A stretch of DNA of 64,000 nucleotides from Euphorbia lathyris (taxonomy: Eukaryota > Streptophyta > Magnoliopsida > Malpighiales > Euphorbiaceae), in contig NC_088919.1 in NCBI RefSeq assembly GCF_963576675.1, positions 51,234,501 to 51,298,500 on the forward strand, in the 5' to 3' direction. This document shows positions 11,881 through 24,148 of the stretch, one piece after another; within the stretch, counting starts at the first letter, position 1, and each line of letters begins with the position of its first letter. Made by a program: the position numbers and the translations under genes. A model generated the notes under the pieces. It ran no database searches. It had not been told where the DNA came from and saw only the letters and a program-made list of their open reading frames with translations.

Positions 11881-12945
11881 TGTGTGTTAGCTCAATGGTT
11901 GAGCAGTTGGGAGCAGCAGAGGACTCATTGGGGCCCAAGTTGGGTTTAGGTAAGGCTTGTTCCTTTAGATCAGGAACAAAGGCTTGATTTTCCTGAGTTG
12001 AGGGCTCAGTTAGTGGAATGACAATTTGGAAGAGTGGGAAGGTGATATTGATTTCTGATGGGTCAAGAGGAGCGGTATCAGCATTGTTGCCTCATCAACG
12101 AAGTGAACCTTTGGTTTATTGCTCTTCTTTTTGTATTTTTTCTCTCGGCTTGAGCGATGGTGTTTGTGTTTAGGATAGGAAGTGGGGATAGGAGATTGGT
12201 GGTAAAGGTGGTAAAGGAGGTTTGTTTGAGCAGGTTCCTCCTCAGTGTGAAGTGGTTCATCCTGCTGGTTAGTGGATGGGTCAGTTGTGAATGGAACAGA
12301 GTACATAGCAGGTGGTTGTTGACCCGGAGCAGAGGTAGAAACATGAGTGACCTCAGTAGCCATCCCTTGTGATTTGAGGAAGTGAGAGTCCTCGGGTATC
12401 GCAATGGCCAGCGGCTGAGGTGTCAGTGGCTTGACCCTTGTATTTTTTTTTCTTTAGAGGCTGCTCATCCTCTAAATCCCCAGTAGTGGGCCGTTTCTGC
12501 TGCGTCTCAACAGGAGTAGGCTCAGAGTCAGGTTTAGAGACTCTGACCTTCTTAGTTACATCCTTGGGGGACTTGGGCTCAAGAGATATAAGCTCATCAG
12601 CCTTTCTTTTCTTGCCCTTACTGGGCTTGGCAGCTTCAGTGCCTTCGTCCTTCTTTCCTTTCGGCACTTGCATTCTGCTGTGTGCAAGAGTCTAGAGACA
12701 CAACAGTGATCTTCGTGCCTTCCCCAGCCTTCTCACCTTCAAGATCTATCTTGTGGTGCTTGAGAATGGCTGTAATGAGTGAGCCTAGTCTGAGCTTCAT
12801 CGTACTGCGTTGGAACGCATCGACCAAGAAGACTGGCATATTACGCGGTTACTTCTCCAACATGTGCCAGATTATGCACTGCTCAAAATTGGACGCATAT
12901 ATGGTTGAGTTGAGTTTTGGAAAGAGGAAGTTGGTTATCATATAA
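11881..12945 (-). pseudogene. remnant of the extra 3' ORF of a SIRE-like copia element
   Basis: Minus-strand pieces in different frames match the ORF at 54622-57544. LPVFLVDAFQRSTMKLRLGS and LITAILKHHKIDLE (near 12700-12839) correspond to LPVFLVGALQRGGKKLRLGS and LITKILEDKQIE there. They are followed by a Lys-rich part (GKKRKADELISLE, TKKVRVSKPDSEP) matching RKAIETCSKD and PKKVRLVSQE. The rest (12010-12363) is Ser/Pro/Thr-rich. Several frameshifts separate the pieces. No pol, LTR or PPT is adjacent, so this part came alone or the rest has been lost. Function of the intact protein is unknown. Confidence 0.72.
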
Positions 12946-13466
12946 TGGGCTTACCTATGAGGTTGGGAGAGGGAAGTGGTGGAGAATTCACCAGTAAAGG
13001 GAAAAATATCCTACTGTTACGGAAAAGGGAAAAATAACAAAACTAGCTAATGGAGAAAACGTAGTACAACTAATAGTACAACTAATTACAATTATTTATT
13101 TTGTTGGGCCCTAACTTGGTTAATGGTTGTTTTGTATTATTTGGGCCTAATGTAGTTGGACTGAGTTTAGCATATTCTTCCGCTAAGGCAAAATAAGAGA
13201 TAAGAAATTATTTTCTTAAAAATTTAAAATAAAAAGTATAAAAATATCTATATCATTACAAAAAAAGAGCATTTCAGTCATGACTTCAGAAATGTTAGTG
13301 TAATTTTAATAATTGAATCACTTTTAAACATCATTTAAAAAGTATATTATTTTTTTTATGTATTTGTGCACAAATTTTATATTAATTGGTTCAGAAAATA
13401 AAAGTTTTACGTTTTTATAATAGGTTTGATGATGAAATATGTTTAACCTTGATGAAATATTTGGGC
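12946..13466. other. spacer, no feature seen
   Basis: AT-rich DNA between the ORF remnant and repeat X copy C. No coding potential was recognised. Confidence 0.4.
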
Positions 13467-14960
13467 TATTTATTTATTTCTTTGTTACATGTGTACAACA
13501 GAACTTGTGATAAGAATTTACATAAGATGAGACAAACACAATAGCATATGTATACACGTATCTTTGATAGTAAAAGAAATATTTGTGATTTCACGTTTTG
13601 TCAAATTTATATTTTTGGAGTTTTTTTATTCAAACGAAGATTGGAGTTTTCGTTTTGCTAAAACCGAAGATCTTTTAGTTTGATATCGAAAAAATGACTG
13701 ATGGCGACCTTAAAATGAAAATTTTCTGGTTAGTACCAAATTGAGTATGAAACTAAATTTTTTATTTTCCGAAATCATCCTTTTTGGAGGTTTCTCTCTC
13801 TAAATGTTCAATTTCTCTCTCCTAACAAAACAACACCTAAATAATCTCAAAATTAAAAAGTTAAAGAATTAACGTTATCTGTAATATCATCAAGTCTTTA
13901 TTTTGATGTCGTCAATGCTCATTTTAATTTTGAGGTCCTTATTTTTAATAAAGCGAAAGACCTTAGTCATTTCTTGGCCGTAAAACAAATCTCAGTCCCG
14001 TTTGGAGAAAAAAAAATTCTCACGTATCTGTTTGACAAAACGTGAAAGCACCAAATTGTTTTAGACTTTTACTATAATTGATATGTTATTAGTGATAACA
14101 TGACACGTACACAAGTAGAGTAAAGATAACAAGATTTGTGACTGAGGAGAGACTTCGTTAATATGGTTGGAAATTGGTCCAATTTGTCAAAGTTAGGTCC
14201 TTAATTGTACCATTTAGAGTATTAGAAGATAAAATCGCTTTTAGTCGATAGTTATAGAATGTTTTTGTACCTTATCTCATATATATATTGATGCGAAAAT
14301 TCAAAATTAGGTATAAATAACAGCAAAAGGAAGTGACTGATTCATGATCCATCGACATTAAGAGGTGTTTGGGATATTCTCTAGTAATATATGGGTGCTC
14401 TGCACATAATTTTCATTGAGTTTTTTGACGGTCTGTGTAAGCTCCTCCCTCTAAGCATCCCTTAGATTTTTCACTGGTGGAAAAAGAGAGATGTACGGAA
14501 GTTTTGTTGCACCCTCAGTTACTGAATCTACCTTGGAAAAATGGTTGCAGTTTCACCCTCCACAAAAGTTTAAAATTGTTGCAATTGTATCCAAAAACCC
14601 TCTCTGACTCCACCACTAGTATAAATTAGGGGTGACAATGAAGGGAGGCCAGGATCGATGCATCGCCCTCAAAAAAATATTGAGGGTGGTTCTGGAAAAT
14701 TTTAAAATAAAGTTCAGGAATATTTTAACACCTGCACGGATGTCTACGGGTGACGAAGAATCCCCAAATGGTATGGGTGCCGAAGGATAAATTGGGGAAA
14801 AGGAAGCTACTGAAATTGCTCAATTTTCCATATTTGATGTACTCTCTAATACCATGTCGAAAAGAGAGAATTGCATATTATATATTATATGTTGATAATT
14901 TATCAAAAGATATATTAGTGTAGTTTTACCAACACATTAAACCAATGTATTTTAGCCCGA
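13467..14960 (+). repeat. repeat X, copy C
   Basis: Near full-length copy of the unit at 6424-7990. Its right end stops at tagcccgataaa, exactly where the truncated 5' LTR of the decayed copia element begins. The short frame starts MYGSFVAPSVTESTLEKWLQ at 14491. A 12-bp stretch present in copies A and B (acttgaagaaaa) is missing here. Confidence 0.7.
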
Positions 14961-15888
14961 TAAAATGTAACTATATATAAAGGCACAAAATCTTTCATAA
15001 AGAAAGTAATCCTAAGTTTGTTTAAGTAATTATAAAGTGTTCATACATGAAGTGAGACTGTACTTTATAATAAGATCAATAAACTTAAAATCAACCCAAG
15101 TCAAGTAATATGTTATAGGGGTTGACATATTACTGTTGAGACTTGCATGTAACAGTGTTTTCTGTCGAGCCAGAAAGCTGATCTCACAAGCTTTAGATAT
15201 TTAGATATCTAGACAGTTACATGGATCCGGTGAAGGAGTTCATTAGGATTGGGATCCGACTTGAGATAACAGCATGGATTAATTTATCTAAAAGTGTCAA
15301 CTGTTCATCTCATTTGTATTAGTAGGTATAACTAATCCTCAGTCTCAAACATTCGATAATTAGTGATTCTGGATTATGGAGTCTGGTACTTTGATTCTGT
15401 GCGAGCACGATCCAACAGGTGAGAGCCTGGGGTGTGTGAGAGCAGGGTTGGGTATCACACAAAGTAATTGCAGAATAGTTAATGCCAGATTGATCATTCG
15501 TCACTCCCGATAAATGGGAGATATATCCAAATGGTCGGTTGTGGTGAATTAACTGAAATCCTTACAAGGTGATAGAGTTAAGAGTAGAAATAGAAATTTC
15601 ACTTAACTTATCTTTCAGAGTGAATTCAACCTGTACAAGTAAAACAGACTCTTCGCTATATGTAACCTTGACACGTTCCATGGTTAAAAGGAATTGACCA
15701 ACAGGATATAGTTGATGAAGGATCGTATTATACTGCACCCGATGCTGAAAGGTTAACGTCAGTTATCAACCTAACTTCTTAATTGCTCTGGGGAATATCA
15801 TAGGTTCTGCTAGTAACAGCTCGCGACGGTATTCCGTTATATATATGTTGGGATTAATCAGGATGAATTAATTTCAAAGGATATATAC
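14961..15888 (+). repeat. 5' LTR of decayed copia element, first segment
   Basis: Matches 24250-25188 of the 3' LTR with few differences. It begins aaaatgtaactatatataaa, so it lacks the LTR start TGTTGGAGTT. It ends at the insertion point of the solo LTR; the last five bases, TATAC (15884-15888), are the target duplication. Confidence 0.85.
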
Positions 15889-18447
15889 TGTCACGTCTGT
15901 GTCCAAAACTTGTGATTGTTTTTGTACCTCAACGTTATATGATATCATAATTTTTGGATGATTTATTAATTATTTAGATATTATAAAATGAATTATAGAG
16001 ATCTATTTTATAATTTAAGTGTAAATTAAAAGTTTTAGGTAAATATTATAAAATTTTATAAATTAAAAGGATTAAAATTTATATTTTATAATTACAAATC
16101 ACCTATATATACTTAAGAATATAATAGGTGTATGTTGTAATTAAACTAAATGTTATATTTGTTTATTAAAAAAAACAAAGTAAATAAATAAATAAAAAAT
16201 TAGAAAAACGTGGCACACCATTATAAAATGGTAATCCACTTGTTGAATTTTTGAAAGAATAAAATAACACTTGTCAAAATTTATTTATAAGATGTATGTA
16301 AAAATGACACATTTTCTATTGAAAAGAAAATATTAATTACCTTTAATTAATATAAATAGGTTCATCTTATCTATTATAAAGGGGGGAAATTGGTGATTAA
16401 TTATAAAAAAATAATAGAGTTCCTGTTAAAAGTTTGGGGGAAAACGGTTTTGGCCGACAACGGATCACGTCGGTGATCGTCGACGACGTTTTGGATCAGC
16501 TATCAGCGGATTACATCGCTTAATTTCGGTGACCGGCGACGATATTTCGGTAACCGTATTTTAAATCTAAATTATTTTTAAAAGGTTATAATTATGATTT
16601 CAGTAACCGAATTTCACATTATTTTTCGATAATTACGTCAAATTTTAATAGATTTACGATTAACGAGTTAGCGTCTATCAATTACTAATAAAAATATAAA
16701 TTTTAGATTAGTTGTCCTTTAGATTTAAATAATGTGAAATTCGGTATTAATAGACTCTTAGTAGCGTCACGAGTTTAAAGATATAATTGGTCGGAATTAA
16801 GTACGGCGGTCTAAAATTTCTATCTTAGAGACTAAAATAAACTAATAAGAATACTTTGATTATTTTAAATCTTATGAATAAAATAGTTTAAACAAAAGTT
16901 AAAGTTATGAATTTGAAGGTTAATGTTGATATTTACCAATTAGAGTCGGTATTGTTATTCGCTAAGTAGAGTCGGTATTGAGTCGAATATAAAATTAGTA
17001 CTAATAAGATTCATGACAGTGAAACAAGTCCAATAGTAGCAATAGTTCGAATTAACTATGTCGGTTTAGAATCTTTATTTCGATGACGGAAAATAGTCCG
17101 ATATACATATTTAACTTTAAACGATATTAAATTTTATCGATATAATATTCGGAGAAACTTTAATTTGTCGAGTTAAAATAGAAGGACTAATGTCGATAAT
17201 TGCCAATTAGAATCCATAAGATTAGTACAAGAGTTTGAATATTATTACATAAAATTAGTACCGGAAATTGAATATAAAATTAAGATATAAAATTAGGTCA
17301 AATAGACTTATGATAATATAATGAGTCTAATGATATGTTCGGTTTAAAATAGCTATTCCGGTAACAAATAAAAATGAGTTTCTATTTTAAATTATTTAAG
17401 TGGCTTTGAATACGTTTTATTAAATTGTTTAAAATAATTATATACTTTTGATTTCGATTATTTGAAGAATAATTATTTATTATCGTGGTATTTTGAAAAT
17501 TGGATCGGAAAATGAATTTGACTATCTAATGCGAATTGGATTTGGATTGAGCAAGTGGTTATGGTTGTTATTATTATTATTTCTGTGATTTGGATTGAAG
17601 TCCAAATATTATTTTATGTTGCGATATTTTGAACGATAGATAAAAACGGTTTTGTCCATCTAGGATTGCCCGGGGTAGGAGTTGTAAGTTGTAAGACCAT
17701 ACCTAAGGGCGGTATGGCCAGAGTACACGGCTGGTAGTCCTAACGTTAGGCAAGGCGAGATATAAATGAGATATCTCGATTATTGATATGATTGATGTTA
17801 TGATAAGCTACACGGGTGGAATTCGAGGATGGACACACACACACGCAAATTTTGTATTACATTTTGATAATGTTTGATGATTTGAATTATAATGTTTTAC
17901 GTTTGTTTGATTACGAGTTGATTTGTTAAAGTGATTTATTTGATTACGAGTTGGTTTGTTAAAGCGGTTTATTCGATTTGATTCGTTTTGATAAAACGTT
18001 GTTCGATTTGATTCGTTTTGATAAAACGTTGTTCGATTTGATTCGTTTTGATAAAACGTTATTCGATTTGATTCGTTTTGATAAAGTGATTTATATATAT
18101 TAAATTATATAGTAATAAAGTGAAATATACAATTAAGTTATTAGCGAATCAATCAACGTGTCAATAAGTTAAAATGAGTTCATAAGTTAAGAGAACTACC
18201 TAATTAAGAGAACTACTTAAAATAGGTAGAACTACGTGGCTTTGATTCCCGATTTAAAGATTAAAAGACATTCGGGATACGTAGGAAGCTTGATAGAATT
18301 ATCAAGTCCAAGCCAAATAATTAATTAAATTTTAGGTAGTCCAAATAAATGTTTATCTATTAGAAAATTGATTCGCTTTTAAGGTGTTAGGCGTTTGTTA
18401 TCTTATTTTCCTTTCATGTCCGATGCCGTTTTGGGTCGGGTGTGACA
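15889..18447 (+). mobile_element. solo LTR of family L, 2,559 bp, probably Ty3/gypsy
   Basis: The unit starts TGTCACGTCTG and ends GGTGTGACA (TGTCAC/GTGACA termini). It is flanked by TATAC at 15884-15888 and 18448-18452. The paralogous 3' LTR reads straight through this point with one TATAC (near 25184-25188), which proves the insertion and its limits. There is no coding region, PBS or PPT, so it is a solo LTR left by LTR-LTR recombination, or a non-coding element of this length. Assignment to gypsy rests only on LTR length and 5-bp duplication. A diverged relative is at 1775-3756. Confidence 0.88.
17971..18090 (+). repeat. 30-bp tandem repeat, four units
   Basis: The unit attcgatttgattcgttttg plus ataaaacgtt is repeated almost exactly three times, followed by a fourth, partly changed unit. 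The family L copy near 3368-3398 has a single unit, so the expansion is private to this copy. Confidence 0.9.
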
Positions 18448-18452
18448 TATAC

Positions 18453-19209
18453 GGCTAGTGGCAATAAAGAACCTAATGGGTCGCATATGGGACTTGGAAC
18501 TAGAGGACGAAAATGTAATTAGCGGGACACACTGCATCGGCCGAAATTTAGTGTATTAATTAGGGATAATTAATTTGATTAATAATTATAATTATATTAT
18601 AGTTATGAATTAAATTAAAAGATTATCTGATAATATTAATTAGAAGTTTTAATGTGATTATAATTCTAATTAATTATCCCTAACAATAATTAAATTACTA
18701 ATTTGATTAGTAATATTATCTAAATATAATTAGTTATTATTTAGATAATAATAAGTGTTTATTTAATTATCTAATTAGTAATCCTATTCCGAATAAGATT
18801 CTAATTAAATAATTAACTAATACAACTAGGGTTGGGTTTTGAGAAGTCTATAAATAGACTCCCTAACTACAAATTTCGGCCAACACTAAATAGAAGGGGT
18901 TAGAGGAATCGTTTCGCAACCGTCTCGGTTAATTACAATCTTTCTTACTCTCTCTTTGATCTCGTATCGATTCTGTTAGAGACAGTCATTGCGATTGCTA
19001 TTTATTAAGGTTGATTACTAATCGTCTTTCCTTTCTGTGTTGTTTTTTTTTGTTGTTCGTGATACACAGATTAAGAGTTGTGGGCACTTCGTTTGCAACT
19101 GTAGATAGTTCTTCAGAAAAGGTATTTCATTCCATCTCTCTTTATATGAAATAACAATTAACAGATCTTGAAAAAGAAAAATAGATAAAATAGATAAATT
19201 TTTTATATA
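18453..19209 (+). repeat. 5' LTR of decayed copia element, second segment
   Basis: Matches 25189-25934 of the 3' LTR, resuming at ggctagtggcaataaagaac and losing similarity after gataaattttttatat. It carries a TATA-like ctataaatagac (18849-18860). Confidence 0.82.
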
Positions 19210-19230
19210 TTATAAATATGAACTAAGTTT

Positions 19231-19261
<31 letters not shown>

Positions 19262-21232
19262 GAATTAAAAGGTTAAAGTTTATTTTAATTTAAAAGCTTT
19301 TTAATTTAAAGACATTGTTTTAATTTAAATTAATTAATAAATAAAAGTTAGTGTGTTGTGTTCGAACACAGTAGCTTTCATGCTACTGTTGTGATCGAAC
19401 ACAACAACATAAGTTTATTTAGTTGGACGGCATTTGCTGCCTTTTTGCAGCAATGCCGTCCAGCGTCGCGGATGCGATCCGCGACGGGGACGAACCCGGA
19501 TTTCGTCCCCCTCATGTTTAATCTTAGTTTCTGATTTTTTTCATAAATATTTTGGTTTTTCAGAAAACTAAAATTAATATATATAGAATTAATTGATCCA
19601 CATGATTTAATCGTTGTCTATTTTAAAATTGTATAGACTGAATTGAGTTGTCTAATTAAAGTTATTTGACACGGTTAATTAGACGAACTATTTCATTGAT
19701 ACAAAATTAAAATTTTGGAACAACGAATCAGCCCATATAAGTTTATTAATACATAATTTATAATTAATAAAAGGGTATGGTAATTATATGTGTTTTAATT
19801 TGATTTTGCAAACCGGTTTTGTGCTTAATAATCATGTTTGATGTATTAGTTAATCACGTTGAACGGTTTTAGTAAAATGATTAAACACAATAATTTATAA
19901 TCTCTCGTCTTAATAGTTTTGTGTTTTGGAATTGATTTTGCAAAGTTATTTGATGTTTAATTATTTGTATTTGATACAGTTGAATTAAACATGTTGAATA
20001 ATTTTGGTAAAATAATTAAATACAAAATAATTAATACTTTGTATAGTTATATTTTGAGTGTCTACTTAAGTTTATATTTGATATATTTTAATTAGAATAA
20101 AATATAAATGATACAAAATTAATTAAAGGTTAATTTGATAATAAAGTTAATTAAACGACTAAATTGATAGTAAAATTAATTTAAGGGTTAATTTGATTAA
20201 CTAAATATTACATAAATAGTTTATGTAATCAACCAATTAAATTTATTTAATTGAGTTTTTGCATTTTTGGAGTTATGGACATATTTGGACCCTCTATTTA
20301 GTCTTTTGGTATTTTTTGGAAAATAGGACCTACGTGTCCTGCCTTATCTACTCTCTATTGTAATTTCTCTTCTCATCTAATTCCCTTCAAATTAGTTGAA
20401 GTATTCTTTAGTAGTATAGAAATTAATATTGATGTAATTTCAAGGTGCCATGGAGAAGACGAAGGACCTAAAGAGAAATATGTAATAGTTAGTATTTCCC
20501 TAGGTTTGACCTTTTATTCCGTTTCTGGCTCAACGGAATAATTTAGATAATATGTCCATAACTACCAATGTAAATTGTATGTGTCTGATGTATGCTAAAG
20601 CAAATCAAGACTAGGTTAGATTATGAGACTTAAAATAAAAATCCCTCACTAAACAAAAGGTTAAGTCAATAAGCAAGTTATAAAATCAGTTGCCCCCCTA
20701 ATATTACAATTCAGCCGGCAGTATCTGGGGGCCTTTGGGCGACTGAGAGTCTCAGGGCTTGGGGTCTTATGGATAACACCTGAATTATCGAAAAATGTTT
20801 TCACGAATATATAAGGTTAATGACTTAAAATGGCTGAGAGTAATTGGGCGAGTCGTCTGGATTATTTAAAGCTATTGGGCAATATGGTTGGGATTAATAT
20901 TAAAACATATTAGTTACTAATATGGTTAGTAACCCAATAACCTAGGAATCACATGGTTGATGTGATTAATTGCATGAATCTACCTATTAAGGGGAGTGAA
21001 CTTGTTTGAGTCATTCAAGGTAAGCATCACGAGGTAGGATCCTAGCTCACTAAAGAGTTTGTGAAATTCTTCGAATTAATATAGAAGGTTATTAATTTGG
21101 TAAAATAGTGGGAGCAATTTAAACAACTAAAGTCCTATATTTAAATTGAAATGAATTAAATCAAATGAATAACATCCGTCACTCTATCTCACTCTCAAGT
21201 TAAAGTAAATACTCTGAATCATCATATCTAAA
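19210..21232 (+). other. untranslated leader or insertion between 5' LTR and gag
   Basis: This 2-kb stretch is absent after the 3' LTR. It holds a TA microsatellite (19230-19256), a hairpin cluster (19357-19510), AT-rich DNA, and from about 20440 a leader that looks original to the element and runs up to the gag ATG at 21233. No primer-binding site was recognised. The part 19210-20440 may be a separate insertion with unresolved ends. Confidence 0.5.
19357..19510. repeat. cluster of six adjacent inverted repeats
   Basis: In order: palindrome tgtgttcgaacaca (19357-19370); acagtagc/gctactgt (19368-19389); gttgtg/cacaac (19388-19405); a 15-bp stem, ggacggcatt(t)gctgc pairing with gcagcaatgccgtcc (19425-19461); cgtcgcggat/atccgcgacg (19464-19486); ggggacgaa/ttcgtcccc (19486-19510). 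Loops are 0 to 12 bases. The last three are GC-rich within very AT-rich DNA. Confidence 0.9.
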
Positions 21233-22070
21233 ATGGATCTACATAATATTTTAACCGATAACAAATTGAATAATTCAAAATTCACCAACTATTTTGGCAA
21301 ACTCAAAATTGTTTTGAGGTTCGAAATGATTGGGTATGTATTAAGATACACTGATACCCATTATCAAAATTGTTTTGAAGTTCGAAAAGATTGGGTATGT
21401 ATTAAGATACGTCGATACCCAATGTCCTTGTTGATGATGCTCCTGTCAAGAAGATTGATGTTTATCGGAAGCACCAATCAGATGACGAACGTACAGGATG
21501 TATCATACTTGCAGCTATGGCACTAGAGCTACAAAAGCAACATAAGAACATGGATACGTATTCCATAGTTATGCACTTAGAGGAGGTGTTTTGAGAAACA
21601 GACTGAAATGCGAAAGCTATAAGATAGCAATGATTGTTTCGCTCCAAGATGCAAGAAGGTTCTTCTGTTGTGGCACTTTGTGTCAAGATGATTGACTACA
21701 TCACCAAAGCTTTTCTAGTATTGGATTTGTGATGGATAATGAATTAAGTGTCGACTTTGTTCTACAATCCCTCCCAGAGATTTATTCATAAGTTCATCTC
21801 GAACTGTCAGATGAATAAACTCAGAGACCTCTCTAGAAGAGCTCTTGAATATGCTCAAGTCGGTTGAGCCCAAATCTTAAGAAAGTGATGTCAGCACTTG
21901 TTATTGAGGGATCTCACGAGAGAAAAGGAAGTTTCCTAATTCTAAAGATTCCAAGAAGAACAAATGCATTAAACCCAAGTCAATAAAAGCAAGAAGGGAA
22001 TGCCACCAATATGGTAAAGAAGGGAATTGGAAGAGGAACTGTAAGAAGTACTTAGACTCTCTCTAGAAGA
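21233..22070 (+). pseudogene. decayed copia gag
   Basis: Starts MDLHNILTDNKLNNSKFTNY, the usual start of this gag type, and runs in shifting frames through VKKIDVYRKHQ, AAMALELQKQHKNMDTYSIV and LRDLSRRALEYAQVG. It ends at a degraded zinc-knuckle trace (QYGKEGNWKRNC, near 22010). A roughly 60-bp direct duplication sits at 21316-21424 (two near copies of gttcgaaatgattgggtatg). Many stops. Confidence 0.75.
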
Positions 22071-22129
22071 AGGGTCGTGATGGTGCTTTTACTTTTAGAA
22101 CTAAAGGATAGATAATTCAACTTACTTGT

Positions 22130-22720
22130 GATAGTCACCTAGGCCATGTAAGCAAGAAACACATGTCTAACCTGCATTAAGATGGGCTTATAGACTCGGT
22201 TGATTTGAATCAATAGGCACATGTAAGTCTTGTTTAAAGGAAGGATGACAAAGACACCATTTAGCAATAAAGGCAAATGTGTATCAGACACTCTAGGACT
22301 AGTACATTCAGATGTATGTAGTCATATGTCAACACAAGCAAGAGAAAGGTTCAGTTACTTCATTATCTTCATAAGATGATCATACCAGATATTGATTCAT
22401 CTGCTTGATGAAGCATAAGTTAGAATCTTTTGAGAAAGTTCAAATGCTTCAAGGATGAAGTAGAAAATCAAACAGGAAAGATTATTAAAGTACTTCGATT
22501 GAATCGAGGCAGAGAATATCTTTCAAATGATTTCTTGAATTATCTAAATGAATATGGATTCACTCACAATGGACTCCTCCGTATACACCACTATGTATCT
22601 GAAAGGAGAAATTGTACTCTATTAGATATAGTACGATCCATAATGAGCACAACCTCTCTTCCAAAGATGTTCTAAGGCCACACCCTAGAAACCGCCTTAT
22701 TTGCCTCGAACCAAGTATCC
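22130..22720 (+). pseudogene. decayed copia protease/integrase region
   Basis: Traces of the GAG-pre-integrase domain (LGHVSKKHMSNLH, near 22140) and the integrase core. The core covers FKCFKDEVENQTGKIIKVLR, LNRGREYLSN and VSERRNCTLLDIVRSIM (22430-22675), where intact elements read RSDRGGEYLS and NGVSERRNRTLLDMVRSMM. Stops and missing segments show a dead gene. Confidence 0.78.
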
Positions 22721-24137
22721 ACAAAACCGCTAAGTTCTATTCCATTTGAATTGTTCATTAGAAAAGAAACCCAGTTTCTCTTTCATAAGAATTTAGGGGT
22801 GTTCAGCACATGTTAAATACATAGCATCAGATTAAGTTGGACCCTAAATCTGATAAATATTTCTTCATTGGAATACCGAAAGAAACAGTAGGATATTACT
22901 TCTATCATTCGGATGATCGAAAGTAATAGTATCTAAACACTCTGTAGTTCTAGAGAAAGAGTTTCTTCTAGAAACACAAGTAGAAAGCGTGATTGAACTT
23001 GAATAAGTTCAAGAAGAAGGATTAGTTGAAATAGCGGAAGCGATGGTGGAACCTGAATCTGTCTCACAAGATGAGACACTGGTGACATTACTAACTCATA
23101 TGTCTGGTCTAGTTCATCAAATCCCAAAGAGATTTGGATTTCTAGTGGGATCCGATGAAATCCCAAAGAGATTTGGATTTCTAGTGCGAGACGACGAAGA
23201 GATTCACGTGTTAGACGATGAACCTACGACTTATAAATCTATACATGTAAGCTAGTGGGAGCTCGCATGAGACTTTACATGTAAACTAGTGGGAGCTTAG
23301 TTGTTTACTTAGTATTATATGTCGACGATATTCTACTAATGGGAACGACATAGCTATACTGCAATCGGTGAAAATTTTGGTTATCGGGTAAAATTCTCCA
23401 TAATAGACTTAGGAGAAGCAGCTTACATCTTAAGAATTAAGATCTATGGAGATAGATTGAGAAGACTGCTTGACCCCTCCCAATCTAAATACGTTGACAA
23501 AGTGCTCAAAGTGTTTTGCACTAGACCTAACATCACTTTTGCTTTAAGCATGACAAAGTCGATTATAGGTCAATCTGAGTGATGGTCACTTGATTGTTGT
23601 CAAGAACATTCTTAAGTACTTAAAATGACTGAAGACATGTTTCGAGTATATGGAGATGATAAATTGAAAGTTGGAGACTTTCATATATAAGTCATCAAAC
23701 AGATAAAGATGTTTTCACAGAATACAAGTTTATTCTCGAAGTGGTACGGTTAATTGGAATAGTTCCGAGCAGGAAACCGTAGCCGAGCCAAAGATTAAAT
23801 TAGAGTATATATATATATGTAGCACCTTCCGAAGCAACTAAGTTTGGAATGCAAGTTCATTAATGAACTAGGCGTGGTACCTCACATTGTTAATGAGATT
23901 AACAATAGGGCTCTTGCTCTTGCTAAGGGTCCGCAGTCTCATAATACATCCAAACACTACCTCAGTCGTTACCATCTCTTTCGAGAGATAACAACAAGAG
24001 TAGATGTGATAATTAAAAGAGTGCCCACCAAGGCAGAGTCTTATAGATCCATTTAAAGAATGCCTTAACCCTAAAAGGTTCATGATCGTCATACGAACGC
24101 TTATGGGAATGTTTTCAGAAACAATTGGCTTTAGTCC
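22721..24137 (+). pseudogene. decayed copia reverse transcriptase/RNase H region
   Basis: Most of RT is missing. A trace of YVDDILLMG is readable near 23310-23345, followed by scraps of the RT thumb (YVDKVLK near 23490) and RNase H tail (NNRALALAKGP near 23905, HYLSRYHLFREI near 23955). A 39-bp tandem duplication (atcccaaagagatttggatt and on) sits at 23120-23195. The frame ends just before the polypurine tract. Confidence 0.65.
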
Positions 24138-24148
24138 AAGTGGGAGAA

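Noticed and set aside
11885..11950. tRNA-like stretch (gttagctcaatggttgagc) suggesting a SINE or tRNA
   Set aside because: It resembles an A box, but I find no B box (ggttcgannc) at the right distance and no cloverleaf.
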